Notes: a model not told the origin generated them from the sequence alone. A DNA stretch of 64,000 nucleotides from Geomonas limicola (GCF_014193675.1 NZ_BLXZ01000002.1:372001-436000); one strand, 5' to 3'; counted from the stretch's first letter, positions 1 through 9,222 are shown. Numbers and translations: made by a program.

Positions 1-868
1 GCAGGGTACCGGCAACACCAGGACACCGATGCAGGGTGTCATCCTGGTCAACGTGCTGCACGTGGTGATCGCCTGGCCGCTCATCTACGGCCACCTGGGG
101 CTCCCCAGGCTCGGCGTGGTGGGTGCCGCCTACGCCATCAACCTCTCCGAGGCCGCCGGCTTTCTCTACCTGCTCTTCGAGGCACTGCGCCGCAACTACC
201 TGAGAATCGGCCCTCCCGACCTCGCCTTGTTGCGCAAGGTCTGGGACATCGGCTACCCGGTGGCGCTGGAGCGCATCGCCCAGCAGTCCGGCCAGCTCTT
301 CTACTCCAAGTTCATCATCGGCTTCGGCACTACCGCCTACGCCGCGCACCAGATCGGACTCTCCATCGAGTCGCTCTCCTTCATGCCGGGGGCGGGGATG
401 GGGATCGCCGCGGCTACCCTCATGGGGCAGGCCTTAGGGGCCCGCAAGATCCGGCGCGCCCGGATCAGCCACGTCGAGGCGCTGCGCCTGGCCCTCATGG
501 TCATGGCCAGCATGGCGCTCGTCTTTCTCTTTTTCCCCCACCAGTTGATCGCACTCTTCACCAGCGACCCCGAGGTAATCGAGAAGGGGAGCGTGTTTCT
601 GCGCCTGGTTGCCTTCGCCCAGGTGCCGCTCGCACTCTCCTTCGTCTACGCCGGCAGCCTGCGCGGCACCGGGGATACCCACTTCGTCTTCCTGGTGACC
701 CTCTGTTCCATGTGGGGGATCCGGGTGCTCTTCTCCTGGATCGCCGCCTACCCCCTGAAACTCTCCCTCTACCTGGTCTGGAGCGTCTTCGTCCTGGACT
801 GGTTCGTGCGGGCCGCCGCCTTCGCCTGGCGCTACCACCGGCGCGACCTGCACGGCGTGGTGCTCTGA
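1..868 (+). CDS. MATE family multidrug/cation antiporter, C-terminal part (5' truncated by window edge)
   Basis: The reading frame is open from the first bases, so the true start lies upstream; the internal ATG at 29 is not the start. About 288 residues are visible, against roughly 450 for the family. The first residues (GTGNTRTPM) and a second copy about 215 residues later (SLRGTGDTHFVF) are the paired R-G-x-G-x-T-x-x-P type motif of the two MATE half-repeats. Several hydrophobic helices follow. MATE proteins sit in the inner membrane and export drugs or metabolites in exchange for Na+ or H+; the substrate cannot be told. The stop is 3 bases before the next ATG, so the two genes are probably co-transcribed. 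Confidence 0.85.
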   Translation, partial: QGTGNTRTPMQGVILVNVLHVVIAWPLIYGHLGLPRLGVVGAAYAINLSEAAGFLYLLFEALRRNYLRIGPPDLALLRKVWDIGYPVALERIAQQSGQLFYSKFIIGFGTTAYAAHQIGLSIESLSFMPGAGMGIAAATLMGQALGARKIRRARISHVEALRLALMVMASMALVFLFFPHQLIALFTSDPEVIEKGSVFLRLVAFAQVPLALSFVYAGSLRGTGDTHFVFLVTLCSMWGIRVLFSWIAAYPLKLSLYLVWSVFVLDWFVRAAAFAWRYHRRDLHGVVL

Positions 869-871
869 AAC

Positions 872-1918
872 ATGGACCTGGTCTTTACCCCCAGCCTCGA
901 TTGCCGCGAGACCCGGCGCCGCCTGGAGCGTCTCCTGGTGCCGGGGCCACTCACCGACCCCGCGCTCCTGCGGCGCGTCGAGCGGTTGGCGGAACGCTTC
1001 GCGAGCTTTGCCGCCAGCTATCCGCTCCCCCTGTGGGCCCCCGGCCTGCAGATTACCGAGGAGATGCGCAGCTTGAGCGAGGCGCTCTTCCCGCTGGGCG
1101 AGGTGCGCCCGGTCACAGCCGCACTCTGCCGGGCCGGCTGCCGGTTCCCCCCGCTGTTCGAGGCAAGCTACCTGTACAGCTCGGCGAGCTGGTGCGATTT
1201 CCTGCACCGGTTCCAGCCCGGATGTACCTGCGCCGATCCCTCGCTCCTCCTGAGCCGGCTGGCCCGCGACGACCAGGCGAGGCTCGAGTTTCTCTTCGCC
1301 CTGTTCCTGCCGCGGCACTTCGGCGCGACCTTCGACCGCTATCCCGGCCAGGCCCGCTTCCTGACGCGCTGGCTTCGTGCCCAGCGTACCCGGCTTAGCG
1401 GACGCATCAGGGCCCTGGACAGCGCCTGCGGCAGCGGCGAGGGGACCTACGACCTGGCGCACTGCATCGTGGAGGCGGGCTACCCGAAGGCCCTCGTGCA
1501 CGGCTCGACCCTCGAGCACCTGGAGCTCTTCGCCGCGGCACACGCCTGGTTCCCGCACGACGCCGAGCGCGGCGCCGCCTACCGGGAGCGGATCGCCCCC
1601 CTGGTCGCACCGACCAGTCCGGTTCGTTTCAGCTTTTACCGGGAGGAGGTGGGCTCTGCGGGGCGCGAGCGTTTCGATGTCGTCCTGTGCAACGGTCTTC
1701 TGGGGGGACCGCTCCTGCACGACGCCGGCGGGCTCGCCGCGGCCGTGGCCGCGCTTGCCGCACGCCTTACCCCGGGAGGGATCCTGCTGGCGGCGGACCG
1801 CTTCCATGCCGGCTGGCGGCTTCGGGTGCCGCCGGCAAGGCTTGAGGACCTTCTACGGGATCAGGGTCTTAAGGTACGGGAGATCGAGGAGGGGGTGGCG
1901 GGGGAGAAACCGCTTTGA
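872..1918 (+). CDS. CheR-like SAM-dependent methyltransferase
   Basis: 348 residues. A glycine-rich SAM-binding motif I (ALDSACGSGEGTYDLA, about residue 181-196) is followed by a CheR-like post-motif region (RFDVVLCNGLLG) and a 'LTPGGILLAADRF' strand typical of class I methyltransferases. The N-terminal ~170 residues are helical, contain several cysteines and match nothing I recognise. There are no TPR or chemoreceptor-binding motifs and no chemotaxis genes nearby, so a role in chemotaxis is not supported; the substrate is unknown. It starts 3 bases after the MATE stop with only a weak ribosome binding site, which suggests translational coupling. It ends tail-to-tail with the gene at 1923-2231. 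Confidence 0.7.
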   Translation: MDLVFTPSLDCRETRRRLERLLVPGPLTDPALLRRVERLAERFASFAASYPLPLWAPGLQITEEMRSLSEALFPLGEVRPVTAALCRAGCRFPPLFEASYLYSSASWCDFLHRFQPGCTCADPSLLLSRLARDDQARLEFLFALFLPRHFGATFDRYPGQARFLTRWLRAQRTRLSGRIRALDSACGSGEGTYDLAHCIVEAGYPKALVHGSTLEHLELFAAAHAWFPHDAERGAAYRERIAPLVAPTSPVRFSFYREEVGSAGRERFDVVLCNGLLGGPLLHDAGGLAAAVAALAARLTPGGILLAADRFHAGWRLRVPPARLEDLLRDQGLKVREIEEGVAGEKPL

Positions 1919-1922
1919 TGGG

Positions 1923-2231
1923 TCAGGGCTCTTTGTCCAGCACCGCGTCGACGACGGCATAACACCAGAGCACCATGAACCCCATGAGGACCCAGCGGGC
2001 GTAGGGGGCATCGACCTGGATCGCCGCGATCACCTTCTCCGCGTCGAGGCCGGTCCTCCCTGCCAGGAGGAATTTTCCGGCACTGCGCAGGGCGATGAAG
2101 AGCCCAGCCAGGATGAAGAGGTTGTCCAGCAACAGGAGCACCCCTCCCTTGACGCGGCGCCCGCGGTAGAGCTGTCCCAACCCGGGAAGTACCAGGGCCG
2201 ACAGCGCGATACTCTTGATTCTCTGGTTCAT
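1923..2231 (-). CDS. Small integral membrane protein (TM2/DUF5683-like)
   Basis: 102 residues. Residues 8-50 contain 'VLPGLGQLYRGRRVKGG', the Pro-Gly-Leu-Gly-Gln-x-Tyr signature of TM2-type small membrane proteins, between two hydrophobic stretches. A third hydrophobic segment lies near the C-terminus (WVLMGFMVLWCYAVVDAVL). The ATG at 2231 has an AAGGAG nine bases upstream. It is divergent from the HEAT-repeat gene and convergent with the methyltransferase. Function unknown; these proteins are often found in one copy near unrelated genes. Confidence 0.65.
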   Translation of the reverse strand: MNQRIKSIALSALVLPGLGQLYRGRRVKGGVLLLLDNLFILAGLFIALRSAGKFLLAGRTGLDAEKVIAAIQVDAPYARWVLMGFMVLWCYAVVDAVLDKEP

Positions 2232-2313
2232 CTGATACGCTCCTTCGGGCGGGAGAGGGAAATCTTGCCGTTTTGCTTGCCCAAGCCCCCGATTTTTGTT
2301 AGGTTATCACTCC

Positions 2314-2889
2314 ATGGAACCGACATCTCGCATCAAGCGCCGCGAGGCGATCATCCCGCTGTTGAAGGACGCCAGCGTCGAGGTGCGCCAGACGGCCGCG
2401 CAGGCGCTGGAAACCCTGGAAGCGGCCCAGAGCCTCGACGAGCTCTTGACCCGCCTGAAGCAGGGGGACCGCGGCACCAAGATCGGCGCGATTTACGCCC
2501 TGGGACGCCTCGGGGGAGAGAAGGTGCTCCCCATCCTGCTCTACTGCGCCGCGCGCCCCGAGCAGGACATCACCTGTGCCGCCGTCAAGGTGCTCGGCGA
2601 GCTCGCCTACCCGCAGGCCCTGCCCCAGCTCGTGGAAAAGCTCCAGGACCCGGTGGTTGCGGTACGCGCGGCGGCCATCGAGGCGCTTTCGCACTACCGC
2701 GAGCCTGCGCTGGTCCCCAAGCTGCTCCCCTTCCTGGAGGAGCGCGACGGCCTTTTGGACGCCGAGGCGGCCCTCGCCCTCGGGCGCCTGGGTGACGCGC
2801 GCCTCGAGGAGCCGCTCTTGAAACTCCTCGCCTCCCCGCACGAGCGGACCCGCTGTGCCGCGGCCACCGCCCTCTCCCTGCTCCCCTGA
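2314..2889 (+). CDS. HEAT-repeat (PBS lyase-type) protein
   Basis: 191 residues from the ATG at 2314; a TTG at 2296 in the same frame lacks a Shine-Dalgarno sequence. The protein is made almost entirely of ~31-residue helical repeats with the pattern 'VRQTAAQALETL', 'TKIGAIYALGRL', 'VRAAAIEALSHY', 'LLDAEAALALGRLGD', 'TRCAAATALSLL', which is the HEAT/PBS-lyase repeat. Such proteins are scaffolds for protein interaction; no catalytic residue is seen. The stop is 2 bases from the convergent stop of the HD-GYP gene. Confidence 0.75.
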   Translation: MEPTSRIKRREAIIPLLKDASVEVRQTAAQALETLEAAQSLDELLTRLKQGDRGTKIGAIYALGRLGGEKVLPILLYCAARPEQDITCAAVKVLGELAYPQALPQLVEKLQDPVVAVRAAAIEALSHYREPALVPKLLPFLEERDGLLDAEAALALGRLGDARLEEPLLKLLASPHERTRCAAATALSLLP

Positions 2890-2890
2890 C

Positions 2891-3820
2891 CTAGAAACAG
2901 TCCGAGACGTCGATACCCTGCTGCAGGGGGTCGACCAGGTCCACGATCCGCGTGCCGCTATCCACGAGGCTCACCAGCTGCGGCTCGGCAAGCGGAGTCC
3001 CCGCACCGTCCCTGACCACCTTCACCACGGCCGCGCCCGCTGGATGGCTGCTCGGCGTGAAAACCACCGCGATCTCGTTTCCCTCCAGGCGTACCAGGCT
3101 CCCGACCGGGTAGCGGCCGACCAGGGCCAGGAAACGCTCCACGATCTCCCGGTCCAGGGCGCTCCCCGCCTGGCGCCGGATCTCCTGGACCGCCTGCATC
3201 GGCTGCAGCTGTTCCTGGTAGAGCCGCATGGTCGTGGCGGCATCGTAGCAGTCGGCGACCGCGACGATGCTGCTGATGAGACCGTACTCGCGCCCGCGCA
3301 CCCAGTCGGGGTAGCCCGTGCGGTCGAACCGGACGTGGTGCGCGAGGACCGCCTCGGCTACCCGTTCAGGCACCCCCGGAAGCTCGGCGCTGATCATCGC
3401 GCCGTACTCCGGGTGACGCTGCATCTCCCGGTACTCCTCCCGGGTCAGCTTCCCCGGTTTCACCACGATATTGCGGTCGATGCGGGTTTTACCGATGTCG
3501 TGCAGGAAACCCGCGAGACCGATCTCCTCCACCTCGTCCTGGGGGAGCCCCATGCTCGCGGCGAGCGCCATGGCGAGCACGGCGACGTTCACGCTGTGGT
3601 GAAAGCTGTAGCTGTCGTAATCCTTGCTGAGCGAAAGCCCCAAGAGGGCGACCGGGTCGCGCCGGGCCGCAGCCGCCAGGTCGCGCGCGGACTCGAGCAT
3701 CGCCCCGGTCTCCGGGATGCGCCCCGCCTCGGTCTCCAGGAAGATGACGCGGATTGCCGCGATCGCCTGGCTGTAGCGCTGGGCGAGACGATACCCCGTT
3801 GGCAATCCGATCTTATCCAT
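2891..3820 (-). CDS. HD-GYP domain phosphodiesterase (c-di-GMP hydrolase family)
   Basis: 309 residues from the ATG at 3820; an upstream in-frame GTG at 3844 would place the GGAGG inside the gene. The catalytic domain shows the HD dyad (LHDIGK), the preceding HS of 'HHSVNVAVLAMAL', the HP of 'EMQRHPEYGA', and the GYP signature 'HHVRFDRTGYPDW', where the usual HHExxDGxGYP has R-F-D-R. HD-GYP proteins open c-di-GMP to pGpG or GMP in the cytoplasm. There is no receiver or sensor domain upstream, and the C-terminal ~80 residues look like a small beta-rich extension. Divergent from radA. Confidence 0.85.
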   Translation of the reverse strand: MDKIGLPTGYRLAQRYSQAIAAIRVIFLETEAGRIPETGAMLESARDLAAAARRDPVALLGLSLSKDYDSYSFHHSVNVAVLAMALAASMGLPQDEVEEIGLAGFLHDIGKTRIDRNIVVKPGKLTREEYREMQRHPEYGAMISAELPGVPERVAEAVLAHHVRFDRTGYPDWVRGREYGLISSIVAVADCYDAATTMRLYQEQLQPMQAVQEIRRQAGSALDREIVERFLALVGRYPVGSLVRLEGNEIAVVFTPSSHPAGAAVVKVVRDGAGTPLAEPQLVSLVDSGTRIVDLVDPLQQGIDVSDCF

Positions 3821-3968
3821 CCCGATAGTCCCCCTCCGCAGCACAAAGCAGCGGCGCCCGCTCGCGCCGCACAGCCCCCGCGGCTAAGCCCACGTACCAT
3901 GCAGAATTTTTCGCGCTGGCAAGTTTAGCGTAGGTCAGGAAAGCTTGTCAAACCCCAACTGCCGGGAG

Positions 3969-3997
3969 TTGACAGCACCTGGCAAAGAGCATACTAT
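3969..3997 (+). promoter_or_regulatory. Predicted sigma70 promoter of radA
   Basis: TTGACA at 3969-3974, a 17-base spacer, then TACTAT at 3992-3997. The -35 box is a perfect match and the -10 box matches at five of six positions. Transcription would begin near 4004, about 34 bases before the chosen radA ATG. Confidence 0.65.
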
Positions 3998-4037
3998 TCC
4001 GGTTTGCATAAACCGCTATTTGGCGGATCGGGGGCGC

Positions 4038-5390
4038 ATGGCGAAGACAAAGGTGAAAACGGGCTACGTATGTGCCGACTGCGGCGCCAACTACCCGAAA
4101 TGGCAGGGACACTGCACCGCCTGCGGCGCCTGGAACACGGTGAAGGAGGTCCGGCTGGGAGCCCCGACCCGGCGCGAGGGGTTTGCCGGCGCGAGCTCCA
4201 CGGTGACGCTCCTGGCCGAGGTGGAACTCACCGAGCAGGCGCGTTTTACCAGCGGCTCTGAGGAGTTCGACCGCGTCCTTGGGGGCGGCTTCGTCCCGGG
4301 CTCGGTAATCCTGATCGGCGGCGACCCCGGTGCCGGCAAGAGCACCATCCTGCTGCAGACCATGTGTCACGCCGCCCGCTCCCGCGAGGTGCTCTACGTC
4401 TCGGGCGAGGAGTCGCTGCAGCAGATCGCGAGCCGCGCCCGGCGCCTCATGCTCCCCACCGACCGGGTGAAGATGCTCGCGGAAAGCTCGGTGGAGCGGG
4501 TGCTGGAGGCGGCCCAGGCCGAGCGCCCCGAGGTGGTGGTCATCGACTCGATCCAGGTGATGCAGTCGGCGGGGCTCGACGCCGCCCCGGGAGGGGTCTC
4601 CCAGGTGCGCGAGAGCGCAGCCACCCTCACCTGCTTTGCCAAGACCTCCGGGGTGGTGCTCATCATGGTGGGGCACGTCACCAAGGACCAGGCGCTTGCC
4701 GGCCCGATGACGCTGTCGCACATGGTGGACACCCAGATCATGCTCTCCTCCACCGAGGATGCCCGCTACCGGTTGATGCGCACCACCAAGAACCGCTTCG
4801 GCCCGGTGAACGAACTCGGGGTCTTCGCCATGACCGAGCGGGGACTCAAAGAGGTCAAGAACCCCTCGGCCATCTTCCTGTCGCGCACCGACACGGCCGC
4901 CCCGGGGAGCCTCATAAGCGTCCTGTGGGAAGGGACCCGGCCGCTGTTGGTGGAGATCCAGTCCCTGGTGGTCTCGGCGCAGTACGGCAGCCCGCGCCGT
5001 CTCGGGATCGGCCTTGACCAAAACCGCATCGCCATGATCCTCGCGGTCCTCACCAAGCACGGCGGGCTGGTGCTCGCCGACCAGGACGTCTTCGTGAACG
5101 TGGTGGGAGGGATTCGGGTGCTGGAGACCAGCGCCGACCTGGCAGTGGCGCTCGCGGTGGTCTCCAGCCTGCGCAACCAGGTGCTGCCGCAGGACCTCCT
5201 GGTCTTCGGCGAGATCGGGCTCTCCGGCGAGATCAGGCCGGTGTCCAACGGCGAGGCGCGGCTCAAGGAAGGGGTGAAGCACGGTTTCACCCGGGCCATC
5301 GTCCCCAAGGGTAACGCCCCCCGGCAGGGGGTGGCCGGGCTGGAGGTCGTCGGAGTCGCCGACCTCAACGAGGCCCTGGACGCCATCTAA
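4038..5390 (+). CDS. radA: DNA repair protein RadA (Sms)
   Basis: 450 residues from the ATG at 4038; the frame is open further upstream but the longer form would begin upstream of the predicted promoter. In order: an N-terminal C4 zinc finger (VCADCG ... HCTACG), a RecA-like ATPase with Walker A GGDPGAGKST and Walker B VVVIDSIQ, the RadA-specific KNRFG motif (TTKNRFGPVNELG), and a Lon-protease-like C-terminal domain (FVNVVGGIRV...DLAVALAVVSS). RadA drives branch migration of recombination intermediates. It is followed by dksA after a 150-base gap, so separate transcription is likely. Confidence 0.96.
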   Translation: MAKTKVKTGYVCADCGANYPKWQGHCTACGAWNTVKEVRLGAPTRREGFAGASSTVTLLAEVELTEQARFTSGSEEFDRVLGGGFVPGSVILIGGDPGAGKSTILLQTMCHAARSREVLYVSGEESLQQIASRARRLMLPTDRVKMLAESSVERVLEAAQAERPEVVVIDSIQVMQSAGLDAAPGGVSQVRESAATLTCFAKTSGVVLIMVGHVTKDQALAGPMTLSHMVDTQIMLSSTEDARYRLMRTTKNRFGPVNELGVFAMTERGLKEVKNPSAIFLSRTDTAAPGSLISVLWEGTRPLLVEIQSLVVSAQYGSPRRLGIGLDQNRIAMILAVLTKHGGLVLADQDVFVNVVGGIRVLETSADLAVALAVVSSLRNQVLPQDLLVFGEIGLSGEIRPVSNGEARLKEGVKHGFTRAIVPKGNAPRQGVAGLEVVGVADLNEALDAI

Positions 5391-5540
5391 CGCAGGATAC
5401 CTATCGACCGCCTTTTTGAGCAAACCGGGTCGACGTCAGACGATTTCCGTCAATCACCCTGAGGAAACCGCATATTTTACTTTACTAATGCGGAAAAATC
5501 CTCTTTAATAGCGAATTGATTCGAAAAAGGGACAGGTGTC

Positions 5541-5897
5541 ATGACTCCGGAAAAACTCGAATATTTCAGAGGTATCCTGCAGGAAGAAAAACGGGCGCTT
5601 CTCGAAGAGGCCGGCAGAACCGTCTCCGAGATGACGTCCGACACCACCAACTTCCCCGATCCGACCGACCGGGCCACCCAGGAATCGGACCGCACCTTCG
5701 AACTGCGGATCCGGGATCGCGAGCGCAAGCTGATCAACAAGATCCAGGAGGCCCTGGGGCGCATCGAGTCCGGGACCTTCGGCGTCTGCGACGTATGCGA
5801 GGAAGACATAAGCGAGGCGCGCCTGAAGGCCCGCCCGGTCACCACCCTCTGCATCAACTGCAAGATGGAGCAGGAAAAAAGAGAGCGGATGCGTTAA
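5541..5897 (+). CDS. dksA: RNA polymerase-binding transcription factor DksA
   Basis: 118 residues, close to the short DksA forms of delta-proteobacteria. It has an N-terminal coiled coil, the 'DPTDRATQESDR' coil-tip region with the acidic residues that reach the RNA polymerase active site, and a four-cysteine zinc finger (C-D-V-C ... C-I-N-C). DksA binds the secondary channel of RNA polymerase and works with ppGpp. The neighbouring radA and kinase genes do not suggest a specific target. The ATG is preceded by AAAGGGACAGG. Confidence 0.93.
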   Translation: MTPEKLEYFRGILQEEKRALLEEAGRTVSEMTSDTTNFPDPTDRATQESDRTFELRIRDRERKLINKIQEALGRIESGTFGVCDVCEEDISEARLKARPVTTLCINCKMEQEKRERMR

Positions 5898-5940
5898 GCA
5901 CCCCCTCCCCTCGTTCCAACCATCTCCCCCTGGAGTAGGT

Positions 5941-8262
5941 ATGGCCGTGCGACACGGACAAAACCTCCTGGAGGAAGCGTTGCGCGTTGCCCTGGCGACC
6001 AAGCGCTCCCATCCCGCACGGCTCACCTGCCTGCTCCGCCTGGTTGCCCAAACCTGCGGCCTCACCTCGGCCAGCCTTTTTCTCCCCGACTCCCAAAAAA
6101 CTAACCTCACCCGGCGCTTTAGTTCCGACCTCGGACTCGACGGCACCTCGTGTCTGATCCCCTTTGGTTCCGGCCTGGCCGGTGCTGCCGCGCTCGGGCC
6201 CAGCCAGCAAAGCGCGTCGTACCAGGAGCTGCATCCCGAGGAGCGCGCCCTGGAGGGTGCCGAACTCCACCTGGCGCTTCCCGTAGTAAACGGCAGACAG
6301 CTGGCCGCGGTACTCACCCTCTCCGGTACGGCTCAGGCCCTCTCCCCCGAGCTTCCCGGCCGGCTGCGCCCCCTGTTGCCGCTTTTTTGCGGGGTGGTCG
6401 GCTCGCTCGAGGAGGCGGCGGCTGCCGAACGCGACCGGCGCAACCTGGCCCTGGTAAGCACGGTCGGCAAGTTGCACGGCTCTCCGCACTCCCCCGGCCA
6501 ACTGCTCACCCGCTTCCTGCGACTGGTGACCGCGGCGGATCTCGCGGTCTGTGCGGTGGCCCGCCTGAACGCCGACGACCGGGGCAAGCCGCGCCTGTTC
6601 CGGGTCTGCCGCAGCGAGGCGCGCCTGTCGGTAGATGTGCTCCTGAACTGGGAACAGTCGCTCGCGCTACGGGTCCTCTCCAGCGAGGCCTCCTGCTCGG
6701 AAGAGCCCTCGCCGGGCGATGCGTTTGAACTCCACGCCTTCGCCACCCCGCTGGGCTCCAACGGCAAGACACTCGGGACCCTGTCCCTGTTCGGCCCGCG
6801 CGAGCTTTTGGCACCGGAGCAGACCGAGTTCCTGGAGACCCTGGCGCGCCTGGTGGCGAGCGCGCTGGCCGAGGCGGTCAGTTCCGAGCGGATCACGAGT
6901 TTCCTCAGGGAGAACGAGAAGAAGCTCAAGGAGCTCGCGCTGCTCTACCGGATGAGCAACACCATGCTCTCCACCATAAAGCTCAACAAGCTGATCCACC
7001 TGACCCTTACCGCGCTCACCGCCGCCCCCACCTCCCTTTTCGATCGGGCCATGCTCTTTTTGACCAACGAGCGCTCCGGGGTCCTGCAGGGGATGCTCGG
7101 GGTAACCAGCGAGTCCGCTCCGGCTCTCGCCTCGCCCCGCAACGGCGGCAACGACCTGATCTCCAGCCGTTGGGACATCTCCGAGGAAGCCATGGCCGCC
7201 CAGCGGGACTCGGAATTCAACCGCCAGGTCATGGGGAAGAGGCTCGAACTCGACGCCACCCGCAACATCGCCTCCCAGGCGGTGCTGGAGAGGCGTCTCA
7301 TCTACGTACCCGGCGAGATCGACGGGGAGAACGACGAGCTGCACCCGGGCCACGGCACCGCCTACGCCGCCTCGCCGCTCATCGCCCACGGACAGGCCGT
7401 CGGTGCCGTCCTGGTGGACAACGCGCTGACCCGGGCCCCGATCACCCAGGAAGACCTCCGTTTTCTGCAGCTCTTCGCCAACCAGGCCGGCATGGCCATC
7501 GAGAATTCCATCCTCTACAACAAGGTCGAGGACGCCAACCGGCAGATCAGCGAGGCCCAGGAGAGCCTTCTGCAGAAGGAGCGCCTGGCTGCCATCGGCG
7601 AGATGGCCGCCGGCATCGCCCACGAACTCAAGGGGCCGCTGGTTTCCATCGGCGGGTTCGCCGCGCGCCTTACCCGCAAACTCGCACCCGAATCGAGCGA
7701 GTGGAGCTGCGCCGACCTCATCGTGCGCGAGGTGCTCCGGCTCGAGTCGGTGCTCTCCGAGATCCTGCACTACTCCAAGCGCCCCACCATCTGCTACACC
7801 TGCTGCAGCCTGGCCGATATCGTCAGGGAGTCCCTTGCCGTGGTGGCCCCCCAGATGGAGGAGAAGCAGATCGAGGTGACCACCCGTTTCTCGCGCAAAA
7901 AGCTCGCTTTGCAGGGGGACTGCCAGCAGCTGAAGCAGGTCTTCATAAACCTCTTGATCAACTCCCTCGACGCCATGGGGACCGGCGGCAAACTGGCCGT
8001 CGCGGTGGCCCCCGACCAGTTCGAGGGGAGAGAGGCCGTCGCGATACGCATCGCCGATACCGGCGGCGGCATCCCCGTCGAGGCCTTGGGAAACATCTTC
8101 ACCCCCTTTTACACCACGAAGGAGAACGGGACCGGGTTGGGGCTTCCCATCGCGAACCGGATCATCACCAACCACGGCGGCAAGATCCAGCTCTTCAACA
8201 AGCCAGGTGTCGGCGCCGAGTTCAAGATCGTGATCCCGCTGGACGGGCATGCCTCGCCTTGA
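5941..8262 (+). CDS. Sensor histidine kinase with three GAF-type domains
   Basis: 773 residues and no obvious membrane segment, so probably cytosolic. Three GAF-like regions occupy roughly residues 15-160, 170-310 and 345-520; the third ends in 'LRFLQLFANQAGMAIEN', a classic GAF C-terminal helix. A coiled coil leads to HisKA with the phospho-acceptor His561 (AAGIAHELKGPL) and an HATPase_c domain (N box INLLINSLDAM, G1 DTGGGIP, F box FTPFYTT, G2 GTGLGLP). It has no receiver domain and no regulator gene is adjacent, so its partner is unknown. A hairpin terminator follows at about 8384. Confidence 0.88.
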   Translation: MAVRHGQNLLEEALRVALATKRSHPARLTCLLRLVAQTCGLTSASLFLPDSQKTNLTRRFSSDLGLDGTSCLIPFGSGLAGAAALGPSQQSASYQELHPEERALEGAELHLALPVVNGRQLAAVLTLSGTAQALSPELPGRLRPLLPLFCGVVGSLEEAAAAERDRRNLALVSTVGKLHGSPHSPGQLLTRFLRLVTAADLAVCAVARLNADDRGKPRLFRVCRSEARLSVDVLLNWEQSLALRVLSSEASCSEEPSPGDAFELHAFATPLGSNGKTLGTLSLFGPRELLAPEQTEFLETLARLVASALAEAVSSERITSFLRENEKKLKELALLYRMSNTMLSTIKLNKLIHLTLTALTAAPTSLFDRAMLFLTNERSGVLQGMLGVTSESAPALASPRNGGNDLISSRWDISEEAMAAQRDSEFNRQVMGKRLELDATRNIASQAVLERRLIYVPGEIDGENDELHPGHGTAYAASPLIAHGQAVGAVLVDNALTRAPITQEDLRFLQLFANQAGMAIENSILYNKVEDANRQISEAQESLLQKERLAAIGEMAAGIAHELKGPLVSIGGFAARLTRKLAPESSEWSCADLIVREVLRLESVLSEILHYSKRPTICYTCCSLADIVRESLAVVAPQMEEKQIEVTTRFSRKKLALQGDCQQLKQVFINLLINSLDAMGTGGKLAVAVAPDQFEGREAVAIRIADTGGGIPVEALGNIFTPFYTTKENGTGLGLPIANRIITNHGGKIQLFNKPGVGAEFKIVIPLDGHASP

Positions 8263-8383
8263 ACCTCCCACAGCCTGCGGCAGGCACACTTCGGGTTGTG
8301 TCATTGCCGATGAGGTAGCTCCGTTACGAAGCGATCGCGACGTACCGGTCGACGGCTCGATCCTGATCTTCTCCACCCACACA

Positions 8384-8416
8384 AAAAGGGGTTAGCCTTT
8401 CGGGCTACCCCCTTTT
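8384..8416. terminator. Bidirectional intrinsic terminator
   Basis: AAAAGGGGTTAGCC, a four-base TTTC loop, then GGGCTACCCCCTTTT form a long near-perfect hairpin with A and T runs on its two sides. It lies between the convergent ends of the GAF kinase and the gene at 8447, and can serve both. Confidence 0.8.
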
Positions 8417-8446
8417 CAAGTCCAGAATGAAACCTTACCGTTCAGG

Positions 8447-9085
8447 CTAGATGGCGATGACGAAGACGTAGGCGGACCAGGGGCCCGGGCCGTTGGGGCC
8501 GATGCAGCGGGCCCGCACCCCGTACCTGGTTCCCGGGGTTTTGCCGGTGAGCTCGAACTGGACACTGAGATGGATGCCGTCGCGCTGCCAGTTCTCCTCG
8601 ACGCTGGGATCGCCGCTGGTGGTCTCCACCTCGGTCGCCCCGTTTCGGCACGGCTTGACCACCTTGCACACCAACCGCCCCCCGGTGAGTTGGGTAACGC
8701 TAAGGGCGGTCTCCCCGGTCGGGACACGTACTGCACTTTTCTTCTTGGGGACCCGAATCCGCAGACCCAGGCGCTGCAGGGCCTCCAGGTTACCCTTGGC
8801 AGCGAGCTCGCAGTGCCCGAGGACCGAGGCCAGGTCGTTTTTCACCACCCCGTGCAGCTGGTTTTTCTTCGCGATCATCAGGATGTCCCGATTCTGCGCC
8901 GCATGCGTGGTGGTCTCCAGCTCACTGGTGTTCTCCTCCAGTTGAGCCAGTGCTGTCACGTAGGACGGGAACGGCTCGGGGAAGTCCGGGTTTCCCTTCA
9001 ATTTCGCGCATATCATCCGCGAGAGGTCAATGGTTTCAACTGCAGACAGGCGCCCCAGATTGATTTGAAGTTTCGATTGTACCAT
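8447..9085 (-). CDS. Protein of unknown function with fibronectin type III-like C-terminus
   Basis: 212 residues from the ATG at 9085, which has GAGGAGG seven bases upstream; the in-frame GTG at 9091 is too close to it. The first ~110 residues are helical with no recognised motif (FPSYVTALAQLEENTSELETT). The last ~85 residues read like an FN3 sandwich, ending 'TRYGVRARCIGPNGPGPWSA' with the Tyr/Val-x-Ala pattern and a late Trp. No signal peptide is seen. It is third in a short minus-strand operon behind a 33-residue peptide gene. This layout (helical head plus FN3-like tail) recurs in environmental bacteria, but I know no function for it. Confidence 0.7.
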   Translation of the reverse strand: MVQSKLQINLGRLSAVETIDLSRMICAKLKGNPDFPEPFPSYVTALAQLEENTSELETTTHAAQNRDILMIAKKNQLHGVVKNDLASVLGHCELAAKGNLEALQRLGLRIRVPKKKSAVRVPTGETALSVTQLTGGRLVCKVVKPCRNGATEVETTSGDPSVEENWQRDGIHLSVQFELTGKTPGTRYGVRARCIGPNGPGPWSAYVFVIAI

Positions 9086-9120
9086 GCGCACCTCCTCGTA
9101 GTTGATTTCGGCTTACCAGC

Positions 9121-9222
9121 CTAGCATTCCCAACATGGCTGTCGAGGCGCCCAGATTGGTTTTTCTTTATCATTAAAGCTAATGGTCTCCAGATCCACCT
9201 CAGGCGGGAGCTTTGCTGACAT
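9121..9222 (-). CDS. Small ORF, 33-residue peptide, translationally coupled
   Basis: Reading from the ATG at 9222 to the TAG at 9121 gives 33 residues beginning MSAKLPPEVDLETISF and ending KPIWAPRQPCWEC. The start overlaps the stop of the upstream gene as TAATG, and GAGGG lies seven bases before it, a good arrangement for coupled translation. The C-terminal third is rich in Trp, Pro and Cys (two Trp, two Cys, three Pro in the last 13 residues), unlike the acidic first half. No family is recognised. It could be a functional small protein or a short leader for the next gene, which starts 35 bases after the stop. Confidence 0.5.
   Translation of the reverse strand: MSAKLPPEVDLETISFNDKEKPIWAPRQPCWEC

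Noticed and set aside
434..1807. Long minus-strand open frame of 457 codons over the MATE and methyltransferase genes
   Set aside because: It is a high-GC shadow: Pro/Gly/Arg/Glu-rich with no domain, and both plus-strand genes have clear family motifs.
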